Source: Atopsyche davidsoni (lineage: Eukaryota; Arthropoda; Insecta; Trichoptera; Hydrobiosidae). From it: 64,000 bases of DNA. Where the stretch lies: positions 2,360,501 through 2,424,500 of the forward strand of contig JAILWY010000024.1 in the NCBI GenBank assembly GCA_022113835.1, given 5' to 3'. The stretch's first letter is position 1, and every line of letters begins with the position of its first letter. This document shows positions 1-10,700 of this stretch, in pieces. The translations under genes and the position numbers were made by a program. The notes beneath the pieces are model-generated. The model was given only the letters and a program-made list of their open reading frames with translations. It did no database searches and was not told the origin of the DNA.

Positions 1-556
1 CGCGCCACCCACGTGAAGGCACCTATGCTCAAGATGTATGAGGGCGGTCCGATAAGCACTTGGCCCACAAAAGAAAAACGAAAATTTTGGAAAAGTCTCC
101 TTTCGGCTCGGTACACTCGATACAATCGACCCAGCGATGCTCCAACTTCTTTTAACCCATCTGAAAAATACGTTTTCTCGAGGTCTGCAAAGTGGGCCTC
201 CGTGGCGGCGATGACCACCTCGTGACAAACAAATAAAAAATCGCACGGGGCCAAATCTGGAGAATACTGTGGATGGGGGAGCAGTTCGTAGTGCAATTCG
301 ACAGAAGAGCACTTTTTTCTTCGCCAAATGGGCCGTTTTTTTCTGTAATTGAATCGAATCGGCCCGATAATTCGGCATAGTAGAGTCCTGTGACCGTTTT
401 GCCCTTCTCCGGGTAGTCAATGTAGATCACACCTGGTGAATCCCAGAAAACGGTGGCCATCACCTTTCCGGCCGATGGGACAGTCTTCGCCTTCTTCGGA
501 GCACGTTCGCCGGGTGAAGTCCACTGTTTCGGCTGATCTAACTGCAGATCCACCAA
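1..556 (-). pseudogene. mariner transposase fragment (decayed)
   Basis: Remnant of a Tc1/mariner-type transposase, which cuts and pastes its own DNA element. Read on the minus strand, one frame shows the mariner block around PKKAKTVPSAGKVMATVFWD and then GVIYIDY and EKGKTVTG. After about position 300 the similarity continues in another frame as ELLPHPQYSPDLAPCDF, which includes the last catalytic Asp region, and then VVIAATEAHFADLE. The segment expected between DFLF and the EVIAAT block is missing, so there is at least one frameshift and one internal deletion of some 20 codons. The HQDNA block before the frame change is also damaged. The left end runs off the window. Not functional. The subfamily (irritans- or mauritiana-like) was not settled. 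Confidence 0.88.
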
Positions 557-563
557 ATTTAAT

Positions 564-811
564 GCCGTCTCGGTTCTGCTTTATGGAGTATGAAGAATGA
601 AGCTGCTATGCGAGAATCTTTAAAACACCACGGGTTGACCGCGTCGCAAAGAATGAGAACTCTTGACGCTGGTAATGAAGCAGAACGTCTCCGAAATGTA
701 TGGCATCCTTCAGCTTATTGTCCAAGGAAAAAAAGGAAATGTTGGTGTGTTCGATGATGTGGTCACCGATCACCTGTGGGGAGAGGCATCAGAAGAAGAA
801 ATTATTGGCTA
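564..811 (+). pseudogene. non-LTR retrotransposon RT tail fragment
   Basis: Scrap of the C-terminal end of a LINE-type endonuclease/reverse transcriptase. The frame-broken translation shows AVSVLLYGV, then ELLTLVMKQ, then GILQLIVQGKKGN and finally GEASEEEII. These are the ordered landmarks of the tail also seen at 7086-7490 and 15790-16330. It abuts the mariner remnant and has stops in every frame. Family recognised from remembered patterns, not from a search. Confidence 0.7.
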
Positions 812-2420
812 GATGGATGTTGGTGGTGTTGAATCAATTCTGATCAATAGAATCTAGTAAGATCCGTATTGGAATGCTGAGTCATTTTGTGGATTCACTT
901 TCGTGCGCAGCCTCCCACTCGCCGTAGAGATACTCACTCCGCGTTTACTATGCACTGATTTATTGTTAAATACTAGAACGGCAACACGAAAAGTTTCGTG
1001 ATTCTTTAATTTAATTTTAATTAATTCACAATAGCTCTTAGAGCTATACTAACAATACGATGTGTGACTGTCCTCTGATCCTGCGAGCAGGTTTTGAGGC
1101 TTACTAGGTGTGGCTTGGGTTTTTCTCTGTTTTTAAATAAACCCATTTTTTAATGAGTCAAATAAATAACTTAGAACTAGATAAAACTCAATATTTACAC
1201 GAGTCGGGGCCGATAGAGAAAGGACAGAGGGGCATGCTGTTAGCAGCCATTGTGGCATGTTTCCTACTTTTATATCTCATCTTACATTGTTATTTAAAGG
1301 CGTTGAATCCTATTTTGGTACATAAACGTTAGTTTGTCACTTTGAAAGGATCTATTAAGCTCGGGATGCGTCGCAGTGCGCATTTACTGCCTCAAGGCTG
1401 CGTAAGTGGTCAATTTCCCCGAACGGCGCAACATTTTGGTAAATTCGCCGCTCGTCGCGCAACAACTCAACACTGCGAGTACATTATTGCCGAGTGTAGT
1501 AAGACTGCACTGCTGTTACTACTCGCCTGCATCCACTGCTGGATGAGGGACGACCTCAGGCAGCAGCACAAAACCCAATGAAGAAAAAAAATCTCGTTGT
1601 AACGACTGCCTGAACCTACGATCACATTTATTAAAATCTTTGCTCGTAGAGTGTGCATTCATGCTTATGATTTCATAGAATGGACGAAAAACAACCCAAC
1701 TGTGTAATCACTATAAAAAATGCGAACGGCCTCGTCCTGCCGCCAAAGCCACGGCTCGCCACTGTCATTAATAAACGTTTTGGGACATATATGAAACAAG
1801 AAAATTAAATCACTTACATATTACTTCAGGTATAATCAAATACTATTGAACTTAGATATGTTTGAAATGCAAATACAACCTTGTCGACAGTGTTAATTTT
1901 AATGTCTGTAAAAATATTTTTCAAGGGAACAAAGTTTGAGGCAATCGATTTACGCGTGAAACGAAGAGAAAAATAATCGAGTGGTTTTTTTTGAGATACA
2001 GTTAACGACGTATCCAAATCTATCGCTCAGTTTTCTTCTCGTCACTTCGTGTGTTAAAAACCTAAAAAAATACTTTGGGAGCGAAACAAGGCAAATGCCA
2101 GAGACATCACAGCCCAACCGCAGCCGCATTGAAGTTGAACAGATGTTTTTTTTTTGTTAGCACAACAAAGATATTATCGCAGTCGTGCAGATAAAATCGG
2201 ACCGCCTTGTTGTTAATTCATTCTTCTCCCCGAATTCGGACACTGTAGTCTTGCGGTCGATTCTCATTTGAATTCCGATTTATTTGTTTTCCTGCCATTG
2301 CCGGTTGTTTTCAGCATGCATCGCCCATTAATGTGTGTGCTACTTACATGTTGTTTGCATATTTATCTCGAGCCTCGAGCGCACGTCTTCCATGCAAACG
2401 TGGCGCACTCTCCACGGCCA
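812..2420. other. AT-rich stretch without a recognisable gene
   Basis: Only short open frames with skewed, low-complexity composition. No domain, splice-flanked exon or clear repeat end was recognised here. Confidence 0.6.
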
Positions 2421-2424
2421 GGCA

Positions 2425-3240
2425 GACACGTGTATCTTCATACAGATATAATGCAGCACAAATACACCTCAGACTCATCATTATTATATTGACACGTGTA
2501 TTTCCGCACGAATACAATATCTACTATAATAAAAGCCATTGTGTGTGTGTATGTTTCATTTTTTGGTTCTCTATAGAATATCTTAAAAGATACAACGCTG
2601 ATTTTTTGCACGTAAGTTCAGTAAAATTTTCCGCAGCTATGTGCCGAATTTCAAGACGATAAGATAATATTTTCATTCATAAACTAATTTAATAAAACTA
2701 AAAAATATGCTTTAGCGAGTTTCAATATGTACGAATTATATGATTCTGTTGTTCACCGCGAGAATTTAAAATTTGAACTTTTACAAAAAAAAACAAATTT
2801 TGGTGCTTCTCAGAAATTTCCAGTTTATGTCAGTTTGACACAAGTACTAATTTTATTTTTTTTATCGAAATTGCGTTAGAAATTATTAATCACATCATTG
2901 AAGTCATAACTCAAAATGCCTCTTATATAATACAAAATAATAATATAATAAATGTTCAAACACTATTGCATCGTTCGTCGAATACGTCATTCTGTGACGG
3001 GCTACATTTCTAGTATAATATAATATACAACATCACCACGGCCGGATTGAAACGGATGTCTCAGCGTAAATACAAAACGCACAGCGGGCCCATACAACCA
3101 ACCAAATCAAGGTTGACAAGTGTATTTTCATACAAATACAAATATCCTATACATACAGCGTGTATTTCCGTACAAATACAATATATACTTCACGAATCTC
3201 CACTGGCAAGTAGACATGTGCATCTCGATACGAATACAAC
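2425..3240 (+). repeat. Dispersed short repeat built on GTGTATTTCCGTACAAATACA-like core
   Basis: Five copies of a 20-30 bp near-palindromic motif start near 2425, 2491, 3115, 3156 and 3213. Copies 3 and 4 have cores TGTATTTTCATACAAATACA and TGTATTTCCGTACAAATACA exactly 40 bp apart (3121-3140 and 3161-3180). The sequence before copies 1 and 5 is also alike (CTCCACGGCCAGGCAGACA and CTCCACTGGCAAGTAGACA), so the larger unit is duplicated too. No gene overlaps it. Confidence 0.6.
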
Positions 3241-3472
3241 ATGTATTGTACAGTGATGCGCTCTATTACAAAGATGTGTAATTTATGATAGTATGATAAA
3301 TCTCCTCCCCGCTCTCCCCATTCTGTTGCTCGTGCATGGCTACCGTGCTGTGCCCTGAGCGTGTGTAAACGATCGGTAATGGAGTAGTGGACTTGGAATT
3401 ATTGTGGAGGGATGTGCTCTGGTATTTCTATCTGGTATTTTCCTTCCAATAGGAAACCATGGACACTGGCTC

Positions 3473-3516
3473 AGTGAAATGGTCGCCAACTTCCTCTGAT
3501 GAGAGGCACTCGATAA
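3473..3516 (+). repeat. Short LINE-tail scrap
   Basis: Reads EMVANFL followed by stops and then the GAGGCA box, matching the extreme 3' coding end of the retrotransposon tails at 7430-7470 and 21555-21690. About 45 bp only. Confidence 0.4.
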
Positions 3517-4124
3517 TAAATATTTTTAGCTGCGTTTGGAAAAATAGTGGTTTTTTTTTGTCCAAAATATTGGCAATAAATATCCGCTGATTTTAAAATA
3601 TTACAAAACAAATAATTATTAGTCGCGTCTCCTTTTAAGGCTCCGTTGTCAGCGCGTTTGGTCGGATTCGTTTTATTTATTTTTTTAATTAATCTTGTTT
3701 AATATTAATGATCATTAATCTCCGAATAGAAAACATGCAATTATCGCGGCGCGTTGGCATGCAATGCGTTTTTATTGTTTTAATTTCAAATTAAATATAT
3801 TATATGACAACGATAAACTTTTGTAGCGTCTCCGGTGAATACAAAGCGTGACTTGTCCAACATCAGTTGCAAAATGGTTTCATTAAAAGATGTATTCATT
3901 TAATGATTTTGAATTATTACTCTTCGAGCGGGCGACATCCAAACTTAGATAATTTACGGAATGTTTAAAAAGTCTGTGCCTTTTTTGCCTCCTTGTTGAA
4001 AAGGAAGTAATTTTTCGTAAAAAAAAAAAAAATAGATCTCATTTATGCGTAAGAAAGAAACGTACTCGCCATGTAATTAAGTATAGAGTAGTCCACTAAA
4101 GGGTTTTCGTAATCCATGGTTCAA

Positions 4125-4174
4125 TGACGTCATGTTTATGTTTGAGTACCAGAAGAGACCATGGCGTATATAAA
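4125..4174 (+). promoter_or_regulatory. Candidate promoter: CRE palindrome plus TATA box
   Basis: A perfect TGACGTCA (4125-4132) lies 34 bp before TATATAAA (4167-4174). A cAMP-response-element-type site just upstream of a TATA box is a common layout of RNA polymerase II promoters. Downstream there is only a 79-codon open frame (4290-4529) with no recognised protein, so no gene can be assigned. It may be chance in AT-rich DNA or the promoter of a lost element. Confidence 0.25.
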
Positions 4175-4859
4175 CCTTATATAAACTTATTATTCCGTGA
4201 CATAGACAGGTGCTATTGAGCTGGTGCTGATGAGCAAGGGCAGTATCCTGTATCTTTTGTGGGTTATTTATTTATCAACATAGTGGAGAATGTCATATGG
4301 AAGCTGCAAACTCCAATCAATCGGGATAATCGAGAAACTCACATGTGGATATCAAAAATCACTCAGGAGACAAAAAACATACTTCGGCGGGCATAAATCA
4401 TGCGTGCAAGTGAAAATGACTAATAACTCGGAATTAGTTTCTTGTTTTTATTCCGATCAAAAAATAGTTTATGATTTATCGGCGCGGCTCGGCTCGGTTA
4501 GTTTTTTTTGTTTTTTTTTTTTGTTATAAAATCCTCACAAATATCGCTTGGAATACTTAAATAAATGAAAGTGACATAGTGACGATAATCGTATATTGCA
4601 ATACTATAAGCCTATGTAATTTTTATTTAGCATACAGAAAGTACGTTGTCTTCAGTCCGAGCGACATCGGCCTGGCCCATATCTCACAATTTATAAAATT
4701 ATTTTCATTACACCTGACAGCAAAAATAATCATAACGAAATAACGCAATCATCGTTCATATCAACAAAAAAAAAAACAAGTCTAGTATGTTTGCAAGTCA
4801 TCGGGTCTTTCACGTCAATTACGCACATGTGAACATCGTCGATTCGAATTCTCGTACAT

Positions 4860-5186
4860 TTACAGGGTCACTGCGTTCACGGTGATTACGGCACCGGGCT
4901 GTAATAGCCGGGGGGGCGTGGGTTCGATTCCCGTCTGTGTACTTTTTTAAAAGCGAGATGAAGTATCGATTCCTCTGCGCCTTGCCCCGAGCGGGCGGCC
5001 TTCCATTACTTTCTTCGGAGTAACTTTCTTAATTACCATCCGGCGGTATCAAGGTCGCGCGGGCCATTGTCTCCCCGGTGCTCTTACGCCACCGCCGCAC
5101 AGTGGTGCCGATGACCCGTCCAACTGGCATCGAATCAGAGAGAGCTCCTGGCGACGGTCGAAAAGCGTTACGCATCCGATTTTATC
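4860..5186 (+). repeat. GC-rich, tRNA-like SINE candidate
   Basis: Positions 4921-4931 read GGTTCGATTCC, a perfect RNA polymerase III B box. The preceding 60 bp is GC-rich and tRNA-like in size, but I could not draw a convincing A box or full cloverleaf. The rest, to 5186, is a GC-rich body unlike the surroundings. Its end, near 5085-5120, is repeated in inverted orientation at 6661-6690. Probably a SINE or an end of a larger element; not a functional tRNA gene. Confidence 0.4.
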
Positions 5187-5274
5187 CTATAAATCATAGG
5201 TAGCGGTCAATATCGACCCCCAGGGGTCGATTCCACCCTGCAAGGGGTCGATGACAGCTAAAAATTAAATTGGG

Positions 5275-5706
5275 AGTCCATTCTACGAGAGTGGATCCCA
5301 CTTAAGCAGGTCATCTCCAAAATACCACAGTGGATTATCAATCCATACGGTGACATTGAAGAATCGGAAGTACAAGAAGAACTGATCGAAATAAGCACTA
5401 CTGAAGAACTGATGTTGCTGTTTAGAAAGGGATATCAGCAATTTTGGCTTCAGAGAGACATACTTGCTATTTATCTTGCATTATAGACGCAAGAAGGTTT
5501 TTGATAGCTTTACCATCTTAATTCCTCGTGGAAAGGGATTTCAGTGCGGTTGCCATTCTTCTTACAAAAAAATTAATAGATTGAAAATCACCGGGCGAGG
5601 AGATTTAAAGTTAAATCTGACTTATTTGACGCCAAATATATTGAAGATTTACTATCAAAGCATCAAACTCATCCCTCCCGTTAAAAGTATATTTTTTTTT
5701 AGTGAA
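5275..5706 (+). pseudogene. hAT transposase C-terminal remnant (ZBED5/SCAND3-like)
   Basis: Broken reading frame containing WIINPYGDIEESEVQEELIE, then STTEELMLLF and GYQQFWLQRDI, and in another frame GRGDLKLNL and LTPNILKIYY. These match in order the C-terminal dimerisation region of the hAT transposases that gave rise to vertebrate ZBED5/SCAND3-type genes. The usual YLVERGFSAV segment between the two halves is corrupted, with stops and frame changes. A dead internal piece of the surrounding hAT element. Confidence 0.8.
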
Positions 5707-5739
5707 TGCATTTAGTGTGATTTTATTTATATAGGTATA

Positions 5740-5800
5740 CAGTAAAACCTCGATATAACGGACCTCTGTTTAACGAACTTCGGATACAACGGACAAAAAA
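5740..5800 (+). mobile_element. Pogo/Tigger-like terminal sequence
   Basis: Starts CAGTAAAACCTCGATATAAC immediately after a TA dinucleotide and continues with a degenerate echo (TTTAACGAACTTCGGATA). This is the style of terminal repeat used by pogo/Tigger DNA transposons, which insert at TA. No matching second end or transposase is in the window, so it is a solo end lying inside the hAT copy. Confidence 0.55.
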
Positions 5801-5951
5801 TGTGGTCAAATGTAATAATTCAATTTTAGCAAGGCAGGGGGTCTACGAAAAACAGGAAAATTCGACAAGGGGTCGACGGGACAAAAAGTTTGGGAACCAA
5901 TGCTATAAATCCTACTTGTCTAGGGGAAAATCCAAGGGAAAAGGGGAATCC

Positions 5952-6075
5952 GAAGGAGAAAACTAACGTGTATGGGGAATTCACGCCAGTGGCTGGATGT
6001 CGATACTACAGCCGAATTAGTAAGACTGGCTTGGGACAATAATATGTTTGGTGAGAGGAAAAGAATAAATCAAAT
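5952..6075 (+). pseudogene. LINE RT tail fragment
   Basis: One frame reads QWLDVDTTAELVRLAWDNN then MFGERKRINQ. This resembles the WTGLEIGSAAELARLAQDRD block near the C-terminus of the retrotransposon family seen at 7380-7450. Short and flanked by stops. Confidence 0.5.
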
Positions 6076-6426
6076 TGAATTTCCTACAGAATTTTTCAGG
6101 TTTCTTGTGCTTCTCTTATCAGTCGTTTAGTTAAAAGCAAAGCCATTTTTATTACACCAAAACAACATAATAATAATTTGAACAATTTATATGATGTGCA
6201 GGAGCAACAAATTACCAGCATTATTGTATTTATCTTATTTATAATTTTGAATAAAATATTATAATTTAAATAGTAAAGCCTTCACAATCCATATCGAAAT
6301 AAGTATCACTTTTGAGTCCCGGTCGCAATCTTTGCCTTTGATGAAGAACTCACAAATACAAATACGTATATCTATTTTGTGGATTGAACGTCAATCAAGT
6401 GCGTTTTAATTACCTATACAGGTTTA

Positions 6427-6600
6427 TATTATTACTAATATGATTAGGCACATTTTTTGCACATTGAAAATGATTTAATGAAACTCTCAGAAAAATATCA
6501 TCGTGACTTGTGTAGAATGTCACGATGATATTTTTCCGAGTGTTTCTTTAAATAATTTTTCAATGTGTGAAAAAATGTTCTAATCATATTAGTAATAATA
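6427..6600. repeat. Hairpin MITE-like foldback (174 bp)
   Basis: Left arm begins TATTATTACTAATATGATTA and the right arm ends with its complement. The arms run about 80 bp each, with a loop of roughly ten bases near TTGTGTAGAAT, so nearly the whole element folds on itself. No coding capacity. Consistent with a foldback MITE; the outer TATTA may hide the target duplication. Confidence 0.8.
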
Positions 6601-6721
6601 CAAATACATCAAAATTCAAATGAACAATTTATTTTTTTCAATTTGTTGCCAGCTAAAAGGGCCATCGGCGACACTGTGCGGCGGTTGCGCCAGCGCCGCG
6701 CGTAACCGGCGCTGTCAAAAT

Positions 6722-7070
6722 GGTGCTAACTGCATTAGCGACTAATCGCCGGTAACTCAAAACGGGCCGTCAATATTGTTCTCCCACAAGGAGTTTACAT
6801 TTCAATTCGAAGAATCCCATGTGAAAACATCGGTGGTGTTAAAACAGCGCTAAGAGCAATCCGAGGTGTAAAAACAGTGCTAACCGCATTAGCGACTAAT
6901 TGCAGGTAACTCAAAATTGGCCGTCAATATTATCCTCATGTGGGGAGTTTACATTTCAATTGAAAAAATACCGTGTGTAAAATTTCTCCTGTAAGGAGTT
7001 TACGTTTCAATTCAATGTGGAAAAACGGTGCTAACTGCATTAGCGACGAATTGCCGGAAGGTCAAAGTTG
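6722..7070 (+). repeat. Diverged tandem repeat, period ~151-154 bp
   Basis: The block GGTGCTAACTGCATTAGCGA recurs at 6722, 6876 (AGTGCTAACCGC variant) and 7027. Shared downstream parts include GCCGTCAATATT and GGAGTTTACATTTCAATT. The third copy is cut short where the LINE fragment begins. Satellite-like, not coding. Confidence 0.75.
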
Positions 7071-7085
7071 ACACTTGGCTGATGA

Positions 7086-7490
7086 ACTGGTTGAATGAGA
7101 GCTTGGATCTTGATCAAGAAATTAAAGTGAAGATTGAGACAGAAGAGATATAACACTGAAATCTCGTTGGAGATTCACCAAATGTTATGTCGTCTCAGTT
7201 CTCCTTTATGGAGTCGAAGCTCGGAGCTACTATGCGAAGAATTAATGTGCAGAAATGTCTTCACAAATGAAAGAGTCTTGCACGGAATGCGCAAAGAAAG
7301 GGAACTCTTGACTATTTTTTCGCAACAGTAATATATAGTATACTCCAGCTCGATGGAAAAGGGGCAGTGGCTGGAGATCGGAAGTGCGGCCGAGTTGGCG
7401 AGACTGGCCCAGAATAGATGTATGTTCGCTGATGAAATGTTCACCAACCTTCTGTGAGGAGAGGCATCAGAAGAAGAAATTATTCTCTTG
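7086..7490 (+). pseudogene. LINE endonuclease/RT C-terminal tail, longest copy in window
   Basis: Reading across frames, the ordered landmarks are DLDQEIKVKIE, then VVSVLLYGVEA, then TNERVLHGMRKERELL, then a block like GLEIGSAAELARLAQNR, and finally GEASEEEII. They match the RT tail of a widespread insect non-LTR retrotransposon class often mis-annotated as craniofacial-development-protein-2-like. Several frameshifts and stops are present. It supplies the reference order for the other tail fragments in this window. Confidence 0.8.
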
Positions 7491-7765
7491 AAATCTTGCC
7501 ACCGGAAGCTCTCGCGGTCCATAAGCGCAAGGCAGGCGAATAGCCTGAATAAAGGCACGGCAGAGAGCCGCTTCGGTCCGGACGCGCCCTAAGGACGGGG
7601 CCGCTTTCTTCGGGCATCCTGTCCGCCGGGGGTTTTTTCTCCCGCGGCCGCTTTCACTCGGCTCGGGGGCTTCCCAGGGTGCAGTCCGCGGAACCGGAAA
7701 CGCGACCTCGTCCGCCGATCTGACAGCCTCCTTCAAGCCCTCCGCGCCCGCAGCCACACATCTTG
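7491..7765. other. GC-rich island of unknown origin
   Basis: About 270 bp of strongly GC-rich DNA directly behind the LINE tail. The minus strand has an open frame of about 96 codons rich in Ala, Pro, Arg and Glu that I do not recognise. It may be 3' UTR or flanking sequence carried in by the retrotransposon. No splice sites or start context argue for a host exon. Confidence 0.45.
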
Positions 7766-10700
7766 CAACTACCCAATACGCTGAAGTATCATTAAAGTCA
7801 TTTTGATGTAGGTACTATATGTACCAATTTGCTAGCTAGCCTGCAAGTTGCATAGAAGGCTTTGATCAATCGTAAACGCATTAGCTAGTTGCTTTAATGC
7901 ATTGATAAGAGACTCTCTATAGGGGAAGGGTAAATTCATTTATACTTCATACACTCATTCATAGTCTCCTTTTATGATTTCTCTTGATTCTCAAGAAAGT
8001 AGTGTCTGTAAAAGTGCAAATACGCTATTTCGACTATTTATTTTTTAAAACGCCTCGCGTGCTGGTTCACTGTAAAAATTGAGTTTTAAGTTTAATAAAA
8101 ATATATATATTGTAAAATTAACTTCCAGACAATCTACTTTGCGTATTATTCTTGCGTAACTAATACAATTGTGATAATCGATTTGGTCACAACATAAAGT
8201 TAGTTCCTTGAACGTTAAAAATAACAAAATTAATGCCCACTTAGCCAAGAAAGCTGTAAAAGAATATTTAAAAAAAAAAAAACATAACGGTAACGCGTAG
8301 CGCCGTTGTCTATGACGCTAGCACTCATAAATATTTAGTGGATTCCCCTAAATAATTTTAATTGAATCCGCCATTAACCTTTCTAATGGATGTATACAAA
8401 TGCATTGGGCAAGCACCGCTCGCGAGAGAACGCTCTCTTCTCCAGTGCAGAATAATTTTGCAATTTATTATAAAGCCTTATGTATGCATTTTATTCAAAT
8501 TATTTAAACAATAAACATTAAAAAAAAAAAAAAAAAAAACAGAAACTAAGCCTTAAGGTGCTTAACGGATAATTTAACAACAACAAAAAAACTATGCATA
8601 CAGGATGATTTCAAACGCCTTACAAATATTTCTACCTCGTGTATTATTTTTAGTAGTTATTATTCATTTATAAAGCATGTTCCCATAATCTACTGAGTTT
8701 ATGGTTACCCTAGCATGCCAAATTGTGCTCAAGTAACCTGCGAGATCGTAACGTCATAAATTTAGTATTTAATTAAAATTAAAACAGAAGTAACTTCAAG
8801 ACATTTTTAATTCAATGTGTATTTACAATATTACACATATGAAATGATCGATAGGGATTTTTTTTGTTGCTAGCGTGACGCAATTTTTTTATGAGACGAT
8901 GTGATGCGGAAGTGCACTGATTTCTTAGATTGAAAATTTAATTAAATTAAATATTATTAATATTCAGCACACAACCAGATGCATCTCTCTGCGCATATTA
9001 ATTTTTTAAATATTCTAAATTGTGCAACTTTTTGAAGATGCTGTGTTTTTTCCGGAATGAATAAAAATTGAGACCACGATTGATTCACAGATAAAAATAG
9101 TCAGAAACGAGGGAATTAAGATTGTGCCCCAAAACCACCTGACAATTATTATTAAAGTTAGCATGCCTCACATTTGAAATAAAAATTTATTTAAAATTGA
9201 AACAAATCTTTGCTTATTACCTGTTTGTTGTTGGTGGGAATACTGCGTTACGACGTGATAATTGTCACCACAATAAAAATGCCTTTAACAATTCAAGGTC
9301 ATTTATAATAATCCCCTACTTGGGTTTAAAAGAGGACAGTATATTTTTTTCTCAAAATATAAACAAATCTCTGTGTTTGCCGAAAACATGAGAACTCTGC
9401 GCCATTTTGAAGTGTGGGAAAAAAAATGACAATAATACAATAAACGTATCTGAAAAAACTTTAGCACATTTTTCTGTAAAAATACGTTTTCTATCAAGAT
9501 AAAGACAAGCCTCTTTGAACTGACTTGATTATTGTTGCATTTTGAGGCTCGGAAACAACCTAACAATCAACACATTAAACATGCTTTGATTAATTCTATA
9601 GATAAATAAATCTCTGCATTAACAGCTTATTGAGACTTCCCTGAAAAATTTCCAAGGCCATCTGCATTGCGAAAACTTTTATAGAAAATCTAATACATTG
9701 CGATGTTATGAGAGCGTATTATCGGGACAAAAAAGGGTGCTCCGGGCTAAATATGATGTGTGCGACCACAAATGTAGCCCATAGACAACCGTTACGAGCC
9801 ATAGACCACATATATAATTAATGCGGAAATCTCCAGCGACTTTGTACATAAGTAAGTTATATATTTTCCATCTGAATTCTGGCCGCTTCTCCGTCGCGTT
9901 GCGTAACGCACCGTCTGGAAATGAGGTTAGGCAAATAACAAAATCAGCTTTCGCTGTTTTTGCGACTTGAAAATGTTTATGGATTTATTTGCACGCGACC
10001 TCAATACGGCATTGTCTAAAGAAGCCATAGACAATTGGCGATTAATTTTTTGTGAAAATTCTGATGTTGTAGACAAAATGCATTTATATGTAAAATAACT
10101 ATTTTATATTGTATCCTTCGCAGCAAGCAAATTTTTTGTCTATGGAACGATTGGTTATAAGATGTGAAACAAATAATCTGATCAGTGAGATTAGAGCGAA
10201 TTAATATTTTTGGGCTTTTTTTTTGTTTTCAGTAGCAGTGCTTGAACGCGACTAATTTAATAATAATATTTAATATTGTGGGTAACCATAAGTTATGGTC
10301 TATGGCCACAGTCACGTTACCCACCCATGGCAACACCAGATTCTCCTCTGGAAGCATGCCTCTTTCTGAAATGCTGTTGCGCTCAAACCCAAAACCAATC
10401 TACCCTTTCTAAGATAAATAAAATGATTACCACAAAAAGATCTGATAATACAAGATCTGAAGTCAGAATATATGTATATATATATATATAATTATATATA
10501 TCCTCGAAATAGGGGGTGAAGGACAAAATGTCTGCTTTATATTGACGACTTAAAATCTAATTCCTTGATTCGGACCTAACCTAGCCTAACCTAATTAAAT
10601 CTTAAACCAACATTTAAACGCGCAAAAAATAAAAACCCAATTAATTTGGTTATATATTGAAATTATTATTTTTAGACATGCTGATTAGGCAATTATATTG

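Larger units (their letters stand above)
5195..5902 (+). mobile_element. Internally deleted hAT element with perfect 8 bp target duplication
   Basis: The octamer CTATAAAT occurs at 5187-5194 and again at 5903-5910, the 8 bp target-site duplication expected of hAT transposons. Between them is 708 bp. The right end reads AAAGTTTGGGAACCAATG, the inverted form of the well-known CAnTGGTTCCCAAAC hAT terminus. The left end begins CATAGGTAGC, so the terminal inverted repeat is poor. Inside lie a transposase C-terminal remnant and a pogo-like end. Non-autonomous and decayed. Confidence 0.8.

Noticed and set aside
10574..10593. CCTAACCTAGCCTAACCTAA, like the insect telomere repeat (TTAGG)n
   Set aside because: Only about three imperfect units inside ordinary AT-rich DNA, with another scrap at 33713; no array, so not a telomere or internal telomeric tract.
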